64,000 nt of DNA, taken from contig CM024761.1 in NCBI GenBank assembly GCA_014218235.1, positions 92,071,968 to 92,135,967 on the forward strand, in the 5' to 3' direction. A program made the position numbers and the translations under genes. The DNA comes from Colocasia esculenta (lineage: Eukaryota; Streptophyta; Magnoliopsida; Alismatales; Araceae). How positions within the stretch are numbered: position 1 is the first letter of the stretch; every line of letters begins with the position of its first letter. This document shows, piece after piece, positions 20,989 to 33,538 of this stretch. The notes under the pieces were generated by a model. It was not told where the DNA came from, did no database searches, and saw only the letters and a list, made by a program, of their open reading frames with translations.

Positions 20989-23900
20989 TGACGACCCTCC
21001 TTATACCGGTACGATTATACCAATCCACGTCGGTATAGTGGGTCTCGTCACAGTGGAACATTTACCCAAGCACTAACACACATGATTGAGATGTACACAA
21101 ATATGAATACAGAGTAGCAGAAGTAAAGAACTACTGTCTTTTCATTTCATCATCCACATTAAACATACATGATCCATATAGCAATTTAAGGAACTAAGTC
21201 CACATAATGAAATACAAAATTCAAATTACATTGTTCGTCCACAATTTACATAAGCTTCAATTACATAAGTCTCATTACATACTATGAAAAGAAAGTACAA
21301 GTCGATAATCCACCACAACTACTCTCCTCGCTCGGAGTCGCTCTCAACAGTCTCCTCCAAGGAAGTAGGATCCGCTGCTAAACTTGTACGTCGAAGCAAG
21401 GGTGAGTCTAAAAGACTCAGCAAGTAATTCCATACACATCATACATGCATACATCACAAGTAAGTCCTACATTCAATTTCATTAAGTCAAAACATATAGC
21501 ATGGTTGAAACAATGATAAGAAACAACCTGTCATGATATTTCTACATAATTCACAACACATGATACAGGGTTTATGTCATTCCAAATTAAAATACCTACC
21601 ATATGCTTTCTACTTATCTATCCACATGAGAGCTACATTTACATTTAAGCTACAATATGATAGCAAATTAAGCATGGGATTTTCACACACATAAAAGGAA
21701 ATGCTCTTAACATGGATTCTACATATTTTTGCACATGTAAAACATTGTTATAAACACATTAAGGTTGCTGTTTTGACATGAATCTAACATTTTTATATCA
21801 TAAATCACAATTTCACATTCTAACACATGGGGTTCACATGTTCACACATTTACACATTCACATTGTTTACTTTTACACATTTCACATATACACATGATCA
21901 CCCTACACAATTTGCACATATACACATTCACATTTAGATGCTGTGACACATAGTCCAAACCACCACTAGAAGGACACATTCACATAACACATAACACATA
22001 GACGCCACCTAGGCAACACAGTGATGGCTCTTGGTACTGCGCAGACCGGGAGAAGAACTCTCCACCCTAAGCAGTGGTACTTGTCCACCTCCAGGATTTC
22101 ATCCTAATGCCCATAAGATTTTAACACATTGAACCTTCCCGTGGGGACTTTTCTAAGGTACGGTTCCACAGCCCTCTATGGAAGCAGTGTCACACACGGC
22201 ACATTTTACACATTTTCTGATTTATTATACACATAGTTCTCACACAATTGGACACATAACTTACATTTCACCATTTGGCATATGGTTCAGTTTTCCCTAG
22301 CCTGATGTTACTATTAACAGAGTTTAAACACTCAGGAATCTACACTAATCATGTTGGAAACTCATTAACAATCCATGACCATAATAAGCATGTTTTAATC
22401 AATCACTTTTACATGAAAATTTCACAATGTCATCTACTGTTGCCCAAATCACACAAAATTTTAACCACATGCTGTTTGCAGGTTTTAGATCACACATACA
22501 CATTCTCATCTTTTTCTGAGCTACATTGATTTTACAGAAATTAAAATACTCATTCACATGCCATTCATAAATCAGTTTATCATAGAAGCACAGGGTCAAG
22601 GTTGGATTTAACAGTTCACTAACCTGCATCTAACATTCATCTTATCACAAGAATTTTCCCCGAATTTATCAAGCATCATACAATTTACTGAAATTTAAAA
22701 ACAACCTACACATGCTCCCTATTTTCCAATACAAAAATTATAACAAATTTCATAATCATGGGAAAATTTCCAAATTTTCAAGACAAGGATTGACATACAT
22801 ACACATCGTCTGGAAATTTTATGGAAATCCAATTACACATGGATCATGTGAACAGTAAGCTACCATATCTAAGATCTTTATCTCACATGCATTTCACATA
22901 ATTCTAGCAATTTATACAAATTACAAAAAAATGCATAGAAATCTCACAACACATTCCTTTATCTATTTTACATAACATATAACATTTACAGTATATCCTC
23001 ATGCAAAGAAATCCGAAAAATAATCATATATAAGGAAGAACAACTCACTGTTCTGTCCTGAAGAACTAAACGACAAAGTCTGGCCGTTCAAGGAGGTTAA
23101 CGGCAGCATCGTCTACCGCCAACGCAAGATCTTAATGGCAAGAGATCTTTCCGTTAAGTTCCTATCTGTGTAAAACACAGACCGAACTCCAATGATTGGT
23201 GAATGTAGGGGTTCTAGGACACGAAATAAATCTCATAAAATGCTTAAGACCTACTAGACATACACATGGACGACGGGGATGAGTTACATGCCTTTCTAAA
23301 AACCTCCAAAGGGACGAAAGTAGGTGATGACGCTCTCCTTGGGCAGTGCCAAGAAGTCTCCACAAAAGCTTTCCCTCGGGTTCTAGGTCGAAGTAGCCAC
23401 TAGTCCGAGGTTGGGGAAGCCTTCCCTTACGTCCACACTATCCTCCAGTTGCAATAGCTTGTAGGGAGAAGCTTCAAACCGCCGGATCAAAGCTTGCAAA
23501 GGTCAATTTTTCTCCAGTTCATAGCTAGGGTTTCTTTCTCTCCTTGCAAAGAGCCAAGAGAGCTCTTGCAGGTTGCAAAGGGGCTTGTTTTTATAAAGAG
23601 AGACCTTCTGTCTCACGCAGGGCCTGATGTGAAGGCTGAGAGCCGTTGGGGACATCTCCCCAATCGGTGAGCAAGTCCAACCCAGAATTTCGGGGTCTGC
23701 TGCGCACAGAAAATCAGAGAAGTAGACGTCCACATCCATGGTCGTTTACCTCATAGTTGGCGTCCATCGACATGGACGTTTACTCAACATAGACGTCCGT
23801 CCATGTTGACGCCAATTTTCTCTTCGGCCAGAGCATTAAACCATGCAGAAAACCCTATGTACACTATGTATATGCATGCAATACATATAGTATAATATAC

Positions 23901-24072
23901 ACACTACTAAACCATGCAATCATCCACTATTTACAATTAATTTACACATGCACACGTAAGTACACCTAGCTAATATGTACATAGTTACCTACATATGCAC
24001 ACATGATATTTACACACAAGCACGAATCCATACATGATATCAAATAAATGGACAAAATTCGAGGGCCTTACA
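20989..24072 (-). repeat. 5' LTR of element B
   Basis: 3,084 bases, TG at 20989 and CA at 24072. Carries the AACGGC words at 23069-23150, TATA at 23587-23597 and U3 words at 23722-23814, all matching the partner LTR. No gene in it. Confidence 0.95.
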
Positions 24073-24526
24073 GGTAGCCCAAAGAGCAGTAATACTTGAA
24101 AGAACCATACAAGCCAGGCAGTCTAGTGGGTCGGGATCAAGTGGTGGTAGTTTCTGACTTCCATAGCAGCCCGCGGGAGTTAGCAAAGGAAAGGCACCTT
24201 CGGGAGGATCGTCTTCTTTGGGCTTTGGAAAATGGAGCAACAAGTTAAAGAAGATATTTAGAGGCCGAGGAGGTGGCAAGCCGCAGGGATTTCAGCAAGG
24301 TTGTGGTTACAAGATGGAGGTGGAAGAGTCTCAACAAAGTACAACAAGGCAGCCCACAAAATTTCAGTGTTACAATTGTGATCAGCTGGGGCATATGGCG
24401 AGGAATTGTCCGTATCCAAGAAGAGCTAATTATGGTAGGGGAGCACCATAGCAGCAGCAGCGACAACCTTCAGCTGGGCAATGTAGAGACACACCTTACC
24501 AGAGGGGTGGAGGACGAGGACGAGTA
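24073..24526 (+). pseudogene. gag: gag of element C, C-terminal part with zinc knuckle
   Basis: Resumes the gag frame after element B. A serine and glycine linker with TGA and TAG codons near 24152 and 24161 is followed by a basic GRGGGKPQGF stretch and the CCHC knuckle CYNCDQLGHMARNC. A TAG at 24449 stands where CAG is likely. The frame then runs into protease without a shift, so gag and pol of C formed one reading frame. Confidence 0.85.
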
Positions 24527-25010
24527 ATGGAAATTACAAGGGCTCAAACGGAAGCATCAAATCTGATTGAAGGTACTATACCGCTCTTTGAATTTTCAGC
24601 TAGAACATTGATTGATCCGGGTGCATCTCACTCTTTCATTTTCGAAGATTTTCTTGATTTTATGATACATCCCTTTGAGGAGAGGCAGTGTGAGCTTGTG
24701 GTGGAGGTACCGTCTGGAGATTTTATGCTTACTACATGTTACTTGGATGAGGTACCTATTATGATACAGGGTAATCAGTGGCCAGCTAGATTGTATGCTT
24801 TGCAGTTAAAGGAATATGATATGATATTGGGCATGGATTGGTTGGAAGAGTATGGGGCAGTTGTTGATTGCAGGAAAAAGAAAGTGAGGTTCAACTATCC
24901 AGGTGGAGATATGTTTGAGTTCCAAGGTATGCCATTCTATACCCCAAATTTTATCATTTCTGCCCTTAAGGCTAGGAAATTGATTAATGTAGGGTGTGTA
25001 GCCTATTAGG
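24527..25010 (+). pseudogene. pol: Protease of element C
   Basis: Retroviral-type aspartic protease domain with active site LIDPGASHSFI and the conserved downstream stretch DMILGMDWLEEYGAVVDC, then IISALKARKLI. It ends at TAG 25007-25009. It follows gag in the same frame. Confidence 0.85.
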
Positions 25011-26479
25011 CATCAGTTAGCTTGGTTGAGGCAGATAAGGCAGTGAATATGGTACCCGTTGTTAGAGATTTTGCGGATGTATTTTCGGATGAGCTACCAG
25101 GTGTGGCACCAAACAAGAGGCAGATTTCACAATTAATTTGCAGCCGGGTATTATGCCCATTTCTAAGGCACCATACAGGATGGCACCTGCAGAATTGAAG
25201 GAGTTAAAGAAGCAGTTGCAAGAATTACTTGAGAAAGGTTTCATACGACCGAGTCATTCACCATGGGGAGCACCAGTTCTGTTTGTAAGGAAGAAAGATG
25301 GCAGTATGAGAATGTGTATAGATTACCACCAGTTGAACCAAGTCACCATAAAGAATAGGTATCCACTTCCACACATTGATGATTTATTTGGTCAATTGCA
25401 ATCAGCAAAGGTGTTCTCAAAGATAGATTTAAGATCAAGGTACCATCAATTGAGGATCTGGGTGGAGGACATTGACAAGACGGCATTTAGAACAAGGTAT
25501 GGGCATTATGACTTTGTGGTTATGCCATTTGGGCTAAGCAATGCATCGGCGGCATTTATGAACTTGATGAACAGGATTTTCCATCCATATTTAGATCGAT
25601 TTATTGTGGTGTTCATTGATGACATTTTAGTATATTCAGTCTCAGAAGAAGAACATGCAGCTCACTTGAGAGTTACATTGCAAACATTAAGGGAGCATCA
25701 ACATTATGCAAAATTTAGTAAGTGTGAGTTTTGACGTAAAGAGATATAGTTTTTGGGGCATATTATCTCAGGTGAGGGTGTTACTGTAGATCCAGCAAAG
25801 GTGGAAGCTGTTATGAGATGGGAGGAGCCAAAGACGCTATCAGAAATCCGGAGTTTTCATGGAATGGCAGGGTACTATAGGCGATTTATTCAAGATTTTT
25901 CTAAATTTGCAGCACCATTGACAAGGCTTACCAGGAAAGGAGTACCGTTTGAATGATCATCCGATTGTAGACACAGTTTCATGGAATTAAAGAAGCGGCT
26001 CACTTTAGCACCAATATTGGAAATACCAGCAGGACGAGGTGGTTTTGTGATACATACAAATGCATCCAAGAGAGGACTTGGGGCAGTGCTTATGCAATAT
26101 GGAAAGGTGGTGGCGTATGCATCTAGGCAATTGAAGCGGCATGAGGAGAATTACCCCCATACATGACTTAGAGTTGGCAGAAGTTGTATTTGCATTGAAG
26201 ATATTGTGGCACTATTTGTATGGTGAGAGGTTTGAGATATTCACAGACCACAAAAGCTTGAAGTATATCTTTTCACAGAAGGACTTGAATTTAAGGCAGC
26301 ACAGGTGGATGGAGTATCTCAAAGATTATGATTTTAGTTTGGTATATCACCCAGGCAAGACAAATATGGTAGCGGATGCTTTAAGCAGGAAGGTGGTTAT
26401 GAGTCACATAATGATGAAAGAATGGAAGTTATATGAGGATGTGGCAGAAAGTTCCTTGTTTGTACCAGGTAATCAATGA
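25011..26479 (+). pseudogene. pol: Reverse transcriptase and RNase H of element C
   Basis: A frameshift near 25115 (after LPGVAP) is followed by an open RT block: YRMAPAELKELKKQLQELL, MCIDYHQLNQVTIKNRYPLP, FSKIDLRSRYHQLRI, the catalytic box FIDDILVYS and the thumb with FSKCEF. Then TGA 25732, TAG 25747 and TGA 25954 interrupt it. RNase H follows (HTNASKRGLGAVLMQ, TDHKSLKYIFSQKDL), with a 1-2 base insertion near 26155. The Asp of the first RNase H motif (usually TDAS) reads TNAS here. Confidence 0.88.
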
Positions 26480-27307
26480 AGAGCTGTGTTAGCTAGTAGC
26501 ACCATGGAACCGTCTTTGTATTGGCAAGTCATAGAAGCTCAAAAGGAAGATGAGTATTTGGCTGACATTGTGAAGATAGAAGATGTTACAATAGATGATG
26601 ATTGTGTAGTTCGATTCAGACACAGGTTATATGTTCCAAGTGAAGCTAGTGTGAAACAAAAAGTGTTAGAAGAAGCACATTGGTCCAGGTACACTATACA
26701 TCCGGGAAGCACCAAGATGTACCAAGATTTGAAGAAATATTTTTGGTGGCCAAGCATGAAGAAGGAGATAGTAGAGTTTATAGCAAGATGTGCAGTGTGT
26801 CAACAAGTTAAGGTGGAGCATCAAAGGCCGGGTGGTTTGTTGCAGCCGTTACCAATACCACAATGGAAATGGGGTGATATTTCAATGGATTTTGTTGCAG
26901 GTTTGCCCAGGACAGCGTCAGGCCACAATGGTATTTGGGTTTTTGTTGATTGGTTGACAAAGGTATGCAGGTTGCTAGTAGTTAGCATGTCGTGGGTCGT
27001 GGACCGGTTGGCAAAGTTGTATGTTGAGAGAATTGTACCATTACATGGGATACCAGTTACTATTGTTTTTAAATAGGGATTCCAGGTTCACATCCGGTTT
27101 TTGATGGAGTTTGCATAGGGTTGTAGGCACACAGTTGAGGTATAGTTCAGCATACCATCCTCAAACCGATGGACAAACGGAGAGGACAATCCAAACTATT
27201 GAAGATATGCTTCGGGCGTGTTATTTGGCTTTGGGAGATGGATGGGAGCAACACCTTGGTATGGTTGAATTTGCTTACAATAATAGCTATCACACAAGTA
27301 TCGACAA
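26480..27307 (+). pseudogene. pol: Integrase of element C, N-terminal and core parts
   Basis: Zinc region HWSRYTIHPGSTKMY...CAVCQQVKVEHQRP, catalytic core MDFVAGLPRTASGHNGIWV, then a frameshift near 27075 in the second-Asp region, then HPQTDGQTERTIQTIEDMLR and EFAYNNSYHTSI. The domain is cut at 27307 by element D and resumes at 50763 with GMAPYEALYGR. Confidence 0.88.
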
Positions 27308-28362
27308 TGTCACACCCCGACGCGAAATATCGGAACGTGAGGCAGTTGCAAGTAAACGGGTGCAGAGCGTATAATAGACATCAACCATTAGACAAGAATA
27401 AATACTAAAGAAAATGCATTTCATTAATAACTCCTCAAAATGTCTATTACAATCACTATTATCAGAGCCGATCTATAGGGCCCAATTACATTGAATAAAA
27501 GTAAAAGAGTAAACTCAGACTTTAAGATAATACTAAGATGCCCAGGTACTCTTAACTTCACTCTTGGTCATTCCTGTCCTCTTGAGTGTAAGTATCTTCC
27601 TCAGTCTCACTTGAGAACACATAACAATAACGCAAGGTGAGCGATAATGCCCAGTAGGAGTTAAATCTCATGACCAGGCATGCTCTAAATGATTAATGTA
27701 TTAAATGGCAGAGTAACTAAAGATAGAGCGAGAGAGTAAGAGATAGCACGATAGCATGTGATTGAAATAGCACAAGTTTCCAAACATAGCGCGAGTGTCG
27801 AGCATAGCACAAAGAGTAGGATGGCTATAGCACAAATAGCACAAAATAGTTCAAGATAGCACAACGAGTCGAGTACATAGCATAGTACATTGATTGTCAT
27901 ATAGATAGTCGAGATAGATAGCACTTGAGTGTAATGCCAAACACTCTGGTCAATTAACTCCCACGGGCAAATAGCACTTTTGGCACACCTCCCAGGACCA
28001 GACCAGGCCCTTTATATTTTGCCAGGCATTAGTTATATTATTTATCTTTAGACAATTAGTCAAATGTCCAATAGAGAGTACCAAGAAATAGACGAGAGTA
28101 CTAGATGAATAGACAAGTGTATAGAGAAAGTGAATAGATGAGCGAGTAGAGTACAGATGAGAACTACAGGTCATTGTACAAGTCACGTTGAGTAAAACGT
28201 GTGATAGTAACAGTTGCACAACACACGTATTGGTGTTGGCAGTCAGGTGGAATTCACTACCCTTCCACTGGCCCTGTTATGCACAAGTCCAGAGGTCCGG
28301 CGTGATTCAAGATAAGAGAGAGAGCAATCTAAGGCCGTTTGGATCTTACCGATCCCTAAAAG
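27308..28362 (-). repeat. 3' LTR of element D, outer part
   Basis: Matches 47856-48917 of the 5' LTR. It is broken after CCCTAAAAG by the copia element F1. The remainder of this LTR lies at 36236-37440. Confidence 0.9.
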
Positions 28363-28579
28363 TGTTGGGTTTTCATTCTAATGTTTTTAACAACATGTTT
28401 TTGATGATGAATAAGTTTAATTGAGGTTTAATACATGACAAAGAACTTGATACAATACTTGGTTATCTATGTATTCATTATACTTGGCTATACATGTTTT
28501 ATCATGTAGGTACAAATGCATAAAGCCAAGCTCTCACAAAACAAGTGAAAAAGATCAGAAAAGTAAGGAACTAGGTCAC

Positions 28580-28859
28580 CTGTCGACAGACCCCAATGTA
28601 CCTGTCGACAGATTGCATAGGTGTGATAAGCCAGAAGACACAAAGCTTAGAAAACATCCATCTGCCGACAGATGCCAAGTCGACTGTCGACAGATCCCAC
28701 AGACCTGAACTACCAGACATCTATTTTTTACACAATTGCAGATATCTGTCGACAGATGCCCATCGGCTGTCGACAGATTGCATAGAACCAAAGTTCCAGA
28801 TTTCTATTTGTTGCAAACTTGATGTCGCCTGTCGACAGATGGTCAAGGCCTGTCGACAG
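28580..28859 (+). promoter_or_regulatory. Paired CTGTCGACAG array, four pairs, in LTR F1
   Basis: Exact palindromes start at 28580, 28602, 28684, 28746, 28767, 28829 and 28850, with a one-base variant (CTGCCGACAG) at 28662. Within pairs the step is 22, 22, 21, 21; between pairs 82, 84, 83. The last copy ends 86 nt before the TATA box. The spacers are not conserved with F2, but the spacing is. Confidence 0.85.
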
Positions 28860-28944
28860 ATGTGGAGAATCTTCAAATACGGAAACCTTCCAAGTTATCC
28901 AAGATGGTGTTTCCAAGTCTCACGTCTCTCCATGTGAGAACACC

Positions 28945-28954
28945 TATATTTAAA
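28945..28954 (+). promoter_or_regulatory. TATA box of LTR F1
   Basis: TATATTTAAA, in the position matching TATATAA of LTR F2 relative to the palindrome array. Confidence 0.65.
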
Positions 28955-29686
28955 CACCTATTTGGAAGAAATCTCGTACAGAAGCAGCCACAACCAAAAA
29001 CCCTAGAGCAAGTCCAAGATCCAAAGATGTTGCTGCTGCTCTGCTTCAGACTGCTGTTCAGAGACCGAGAGATCCTTCAATCCAGCAATTCCTAAAAATA
29101 GAACGTCGAGGATTCAACCTTCTCCATCGATATGAAGCATTCAAGTCGAAGTTTGAACTCCCTCCAGGCGTTCCCAAAAGAGTTCTACATCAGGATTCAT
29201 TCTTTCACTTTGAACTCTTCTTGTTTTCATACTTTCACCATCCGTGTGTGTGTTGTGGTGATTCAAGTGACCCTTGTGCTTGAAATCATGTGTGTGTGTT
29301 GTTCTGATCGTGGGTGCACATCAGAAAACACGTGTGTGTGAGTTGTAGTCACCGAACTCGCTCATAAGCAGTTTTCTCTGCGTGTGTGTGTGTGCCGTGG
29401 AGTAGGATACACGATTTGTGTACTCTGAACCACGTAAATCATCGTGTCTCGTGGTTTGAACGTTTTCACGTTAGATGTTTGATAGGCACGTTGCATCTAC
29501 ACACCCTAGATAGACTACTATTTGATCCACACATCACCAACACATCTAAGTCTTAGTTTGATTCTACTGCAAATTCAGAAAGACTTTGTTGTGATTAAAA
29601 AAGGTTGTATTAAACTTTTAATTGACAGTAATCTATTCAACCCCCCCTCGAGATTACCATATTGGGAATTTCGCAAACCTTTCAAA

Positions 29687-29698
29687 TGGTATCAGAGC
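29687..29698 (+). other. Primer-binding site of F1
   Basis: TGGTATCAGAGC two bases after the LTR end, complement of tRNA-iMet. Confidence 0.92.
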
Positions 29699-29759
29699 CG
29701 AGTTTCTCCGATTTACTATCTTATTTGTTTGATCTTACGATCAGGGGATTCACAGTCTC

Positions 29760-31745
29760 ATGGAATTTAGCAAGGGATTCATGGCCGAGGGTCACTCAGT
29801 GACCAGGCCACCATTTTTTGATGGAACTAACTACCCTTACTGGAAAAATCGTATGCAGGTGTTCCTGAGAGCACAAAACTACGAGCTGTGGAAAATAGTC
29901 CACAAAGGCGAATATTCCTTTCCTGAGGACGAGAGTACCTGGACCAAGGACCAGATCGCGAAGGGGACACTCAACTGGAGTGCCCTCAACATGATGCAGT
30001 GCGCGACGAATACTCGAGAGTTTCCACGTGCACATCAGCAAAAGAGATTTGGGACAAACTCGAGCTAATTTATGAAGGTACGTCCGAGGTAAGGGAAACT
30101 AAAGCAAGCATGTTGGTTTCCGAATATGAAATGTTTAAAATGAACACTGCTGAAACCATCTCTGACATGTTTGCGAGATTCATGTTGATCATTAATGGCT
30201 TGAAAGGTCTGAAAAAGGAATACTTAGAAAGTGATTTGGTGAGGAAGATTCTTCGGTCTCTTCCATCCTCATGGAACAAGCCACTGTCATTGAGGATTCC
30301 AAGGACCTTTCAAAAATGAAATTGGATGAACTCATTGGCTCACTGATGACCTATGAAATCAACATGAAAAGAAAGGAAACTGAAGAAAATCCTAGGAAGC
30401 CACTTGCCTTGAAGGCTTCCAGGAAAAATTTCTCAGCTTCTAAAAAGGAGGTCATTTAGGAAAGTGATGAGTTTGAATCGTCTAGTGAGAGTGAAAATGA
30501 TGAAATGGCCATGCTCACTAGGCAATTCAAAAAATTCCTGAAATACAAGAGGAGAGGTATAGGTAACTCTAAACCTTTCCAAAAGAAAGAATTTTCCAAT
30601 AAATTTGATACTAACAAAAAATCTGAGATTGTGTGTTACGAGTGCAAGAAGCAAGGGCACATGAGAGAAGAGTGCCCCGAGCTCAAGAAGAAGCTGAAAA
30701 AGGACAAGTTCACATTCAAGAAAGCCAAGGCAATGCTGGCCACTTGGAGCGATGAAGACTAGGACGACAACAGTCAAGCTACCTCCGGAGATGATGAAGT
30801 CCACTGTCTCATGGCGAGAAGTGAGGACTCAAATGAGGTAAACTCTTCCTTTGAAAGCTATTTAGTTGATGAATGGGAAGAGGCTTATACTGTTTTGTTT
30901 GAAAAATTTTGTGAACTTAAATCTGAAAACAAGGCACTCAAAAAGAAAGTTAACTCTCTTGCTAACAACACACAAAATGATGAACAAGTTGCATCATTAA
31001 TTAAAGACATTGAAATGATGAGGATTGATGAGGAAGCTCACCATGAGGAGATGGATAGCCTGAAACTTAAACTCCAAGAAGTTTAAAAGGAAAAAGATGA
31101 TTTAATGAACTCCTTTGAAACTCTTCAAGGTAAGCATGATAAACTGAAAGAGAAATTGGAAAAGACTGAAGAAAATCTAAAGGGCAAATCTGAAGACTTG
31201 TCAAGGTTTGTTAAAGGGAAACAAAACCTTGATGCAATCTTGGGGTCAAATGTTTTTGTTCCAAAACATGGGCTTGGGTACCAACCAGTAAAACAAAAGA
31301 AAATTGGAGAAAATTTGATAACGTCTTTTGTTGAATCAAGCCTAAGCACAAGTAAGTATACCCCCACAAAGAACAGTAAAACCCAAGTTAATGGTAAGTA
31401 ACCCCAAAACAAGGCAAAGAAGCCTAATGCTGGCACAATTCCAAGATCTGTCAATAGCCCTAAAGAAAGCTGTCGACAGGTCTGGAAATCAAGCCCAAAA
31501 GAAAAACTAACAAAGCAATAGAAAGGAAAAATGCCAATGCATGCTCCAAAGAATGTCAAGCCCAATATTGTTAAGAAACCATCTTCATGCAAAATCTATA
31601 AAAAGATTGGGCACATTGAAAAACAATGCTGGAACAATCCACACAATAAAAATTCAAACAAGTTTGGATTCCAAAGCATTTACTGTTTGGCATGAATGAT
31701 ACCTTGGCACCCAAAGTAATTTGGGTACCAAAACCTCTTGTCTAA
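29760..31745 (+). pseudogene. gag: gag of F1 with coiled-coil C-terminus and two zinc knuckles
   Basis: Start ATG 29760 (MEFSKGFMAEGHSV), matching gag F2. N-terminal copia gag with DGTNYPYWKNRMQVFL, capsid YEGTSEVRETKASMLVSEYE, then a CCHC knuckle CYECKKQGHMREEC (30634-30675), a long charged helix-rich region (KSENKALKKKVNSL, KEKLEKTEENLKGKSEDL) likely to be coiled coil, and a second knuckle-like motif at 31588-31629 whose second Cys is Tyr. It ends at TAA 31743. Frameshifts near 30000 and 30275 and several stops (30459, 30760, 31084, 31399) inactivate it. Gag of this kind forms the virus-like particle. Confidence 0.9.
31448..31479 (+). promoter_or_regulatory. CTGTCGACAG pair within gag linker of F1
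   Basis: Variant CTGTCAATAG at 31448 and exact copy at 31470, step 22. F2 has an exact pair at the matching place, 54499 and 54521, also step 22. The surrounding protein linker is otherwise poorly conserved. Confidence 0.7.
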
Positions 31746-31922
31746 TCCACATGTGCAGGAATGCCTAGCAGCCCATAATCAAAACAAATTGTACTTAGAT
31801 AGCGGCTGCTCGAGGCACATGACGGGCGACAAAGGAAAATTCAGTATGCTCGTGGAAAAAGACGGAGGTCAAGTCATATTCGGAGGTAACAACAAAGGTC
31901 AGATATCTCTCAGGTACGTATG
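31746..31922 (+). pseudogene. pol: Protease fragment of F1
   Basis: Carries LYLDSGCSRHMTGDKGKF, the copia protease active-site region, and GGNNKGQI. It stops at the internal deletion near 31915. The matching start in F2 is intact. Confidence 0.85.
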
Positions 31923-32428
31923 ACTTGGGTCTTTGGTATCCAGCAGGTAGTAGCTTTGACTTGGTTTCATATTCTGATGCTGACTATGCTGGTTGTAAAA
32001 TAGACAGGAAAAGCACTAGTGGCTATTGCCAAATCCTTGGTGGTTGCATGGTTTCGTGGGCATCCAAGAAGCAACACTCGGTTGCACTCTCCACTGCAGA
32101 GGCAGAATATGTTGCTGCAGGGAGTTGTGCGGCACAAGTGTTGTGGATAAAAAGTCAATTGTGTGACTATAACATCGATATTGGATGCACACCTATCCTA
32201 TGTGACAACACTAGTGCAATCAATCTATCAAAGAATCCCATTCAACACTCTAGGACAAAACACATAGAAATTCGTCACCATTTCTTGAGAGATGAGGTAG
32301 CCAACAAAACTTTAGAAATGAGTTTCATACCCACAGAAAAACAATTGGCTGACATCTTTACCAAACCTCTAGCTGAAGATAGATTCACCACATTGAGAAG
32401 AGAATTGGGCTTGTGCAAATTGCAATGA
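31923..32428 (+). pseudogene. pol: RNase H domain of F1 pol (C-terminal remnant)
   Basis: Open block of about 167 codons with YSDADYAGCKIDRKSTSGYC, STAEAEYVAAGSCAAQVLW, CDNTSAI, HSRTKHIEIRHHFLRDE and EKQLADIFTKPL, all standard copia RNase H motifs with catalytic D, E and D in place. Ends TGA 32426-32428. It has lost the RT that should precede it, so it is a remnant although not interrupted. Confidence 0.92.
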
Positions 32429-32765
32429 AACTCATCCATATACTAAGCATATGTCTCTTGTGTGCACCGACTATGAGGTATATCAATGGTGTTTGTGGAA
32501 GAACAAGTCATGCTTGTTTGGAAACTTTCATTATGTGTGAGGAAAGATCCTCCGCCATGTATCCATAGTTGAGATTGCATGAAAGGGTTATGTACTTTCT
32601 ATAGGGAATAGTTTCTTTACAATTTGCCCATTCTCTACTTAATTTGAAAAATTGAATATCATCATGATCTGTCTTCTTAAACATTTTGGTGTGCTCATTT
32701 GATTGGTCTAGTTGTGCTAGTGTGTCTTGATTCGTTTCATTGTTTGTGTACACATGAGCACACAC

Positions 32766-32775
32766 TATGGGGGAG
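32766..32775 (+). other. Internal purine tract after pol in F1
   Basis: TATGGGGGAG in a conserved context CACACTATGGGGGAG; F2 has the same at 55666-55675. It could act as a second plus-strand primer; that is inference. Confidence 0.4.
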
Positions 32776-32900
32776 CTAGTTCAGGTTAGATGGTTGTCAT
32801 TATGAAGGAAATCACTCATTCCATGTGTATCTTCAATTCCCTCACGTGTCATGATCATTTCATTCTCCATTCTAACCTTAAACTAGATTTGCACAGGCAT

Positions 32901-33086
32901 CTGTCGACAGCCCTCACTCAGTCTGTCGATAGATCAGGCCCCACAGAACACAATTTCTTCTGTCTGTGCAATCTTTCAACAGATGAAATCTCATCTGTCG
33001 ACAGATCTTACAGTTTCTGTCATCCCCGACTGGCCAATCTTCTGTCTGTGTGATCTGTCGACAGGCTCATCTCTAGCTGTCGACAG
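32901..33086 (+). promoter_or_regulatory. CTGTCGACAG array in 3' spacer of F1
   Basis: Three pairs: 32901 exact and 32923 variant; 32973 variant and 32995 exact; 33055 and 33077 exact. All pair steps are 22 nt; pair-to-pair steps 72 and 82. F2 has two exact pairs at the matching place (55800-55912). Confidence 0.78.
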
Positions 33087-33538
33087 ACACCCTCACTCAA
33101 AGCAATTCATGCCTATTTCATAACATACTTCATGAGCAGGTTCATGTCCTTCATCTAAGATGTTTATTGGGTGTTTATACATGTTTGACTCCATCATATT
33201 CACATGATATTAATGTTATTCCCTAAACCACCATGATTTGGACATACTACTCATGCACGGGTTTAGGTTACATCATTTTGAAAACATTGAACCATCGTAG
33301 AGGATAAGCACCTAACTCTATTGAATAATTTCCTTATAGGCAAACACTATTCTCAAGCAACATCTTATGGTCATTGAACTTTATGTCTCAAATTGACGGA
33401 TAATCATATACATTCTGTTGATCTTGAGTTTTAAGCTAAAATGGAGAAAAGCTACCTATTTCTGAAAAATAACAAAAAAAATATAGATAAAAGTAATTCA
33501 CAAATTGGGATAAAGGTAGAGCAATGATGTGTCTTGCT

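Larger units (their letters stand above)
12896..24072 (-). mobile_element. Element B: complete Ty3/gypsy chromovirus on the minus strand
   Basis: An 11,177-base insertion in gag of C, flanked by perfect 5-base duplications GGTAG at 12891-12895 and 24073-24077. In its own direction: LTR (24072-20989), primer site, gag with two introns, pol, polypurine tract, LTR (16019-12896). The gag-pol frame is continuous apart from nine nonsense codons. It is a relative of A by protein sequence, intron positions and LTR words. Confidence 0.96.
28363..29684 (+). repeat. 5' LTR of F1
   Basis: 1,322 bases, TGTTGGG...TTTCA. The first 240 bases match 35975-36235. A CTGTCGACAG array precedes a TATA box; downstream is a GTGTGTG-rich leader. 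The C run near 29640 followed by CTCGAGATTACC is a typical end of SIRE-type LTRs. Confidence 0.93.

Noticed and set aside
28580..28859. Regular short repeats with spacers, superficially CRISPR-like
   Set aside because: Repeat is a 10-base palindrome, spacers alternate 11-12 and about 50-52 nt, the spacers are themselves related, and the setting is a plant LTR.
29220..29400. GTGTGTG-rich stretch in copia LTR leaders as a regulatory repeat
   Set aside because: Irregular dinucleotide runs without fixed spacing; they look like ordinary simple sequence in the LTR leader.
30433..30804. Long minus-strand open frames opposite copia gag (also 31125-31592)
   Set aside because: They mirror the Lys/Glu-rich gag reading frame on the other strand and have no domain.
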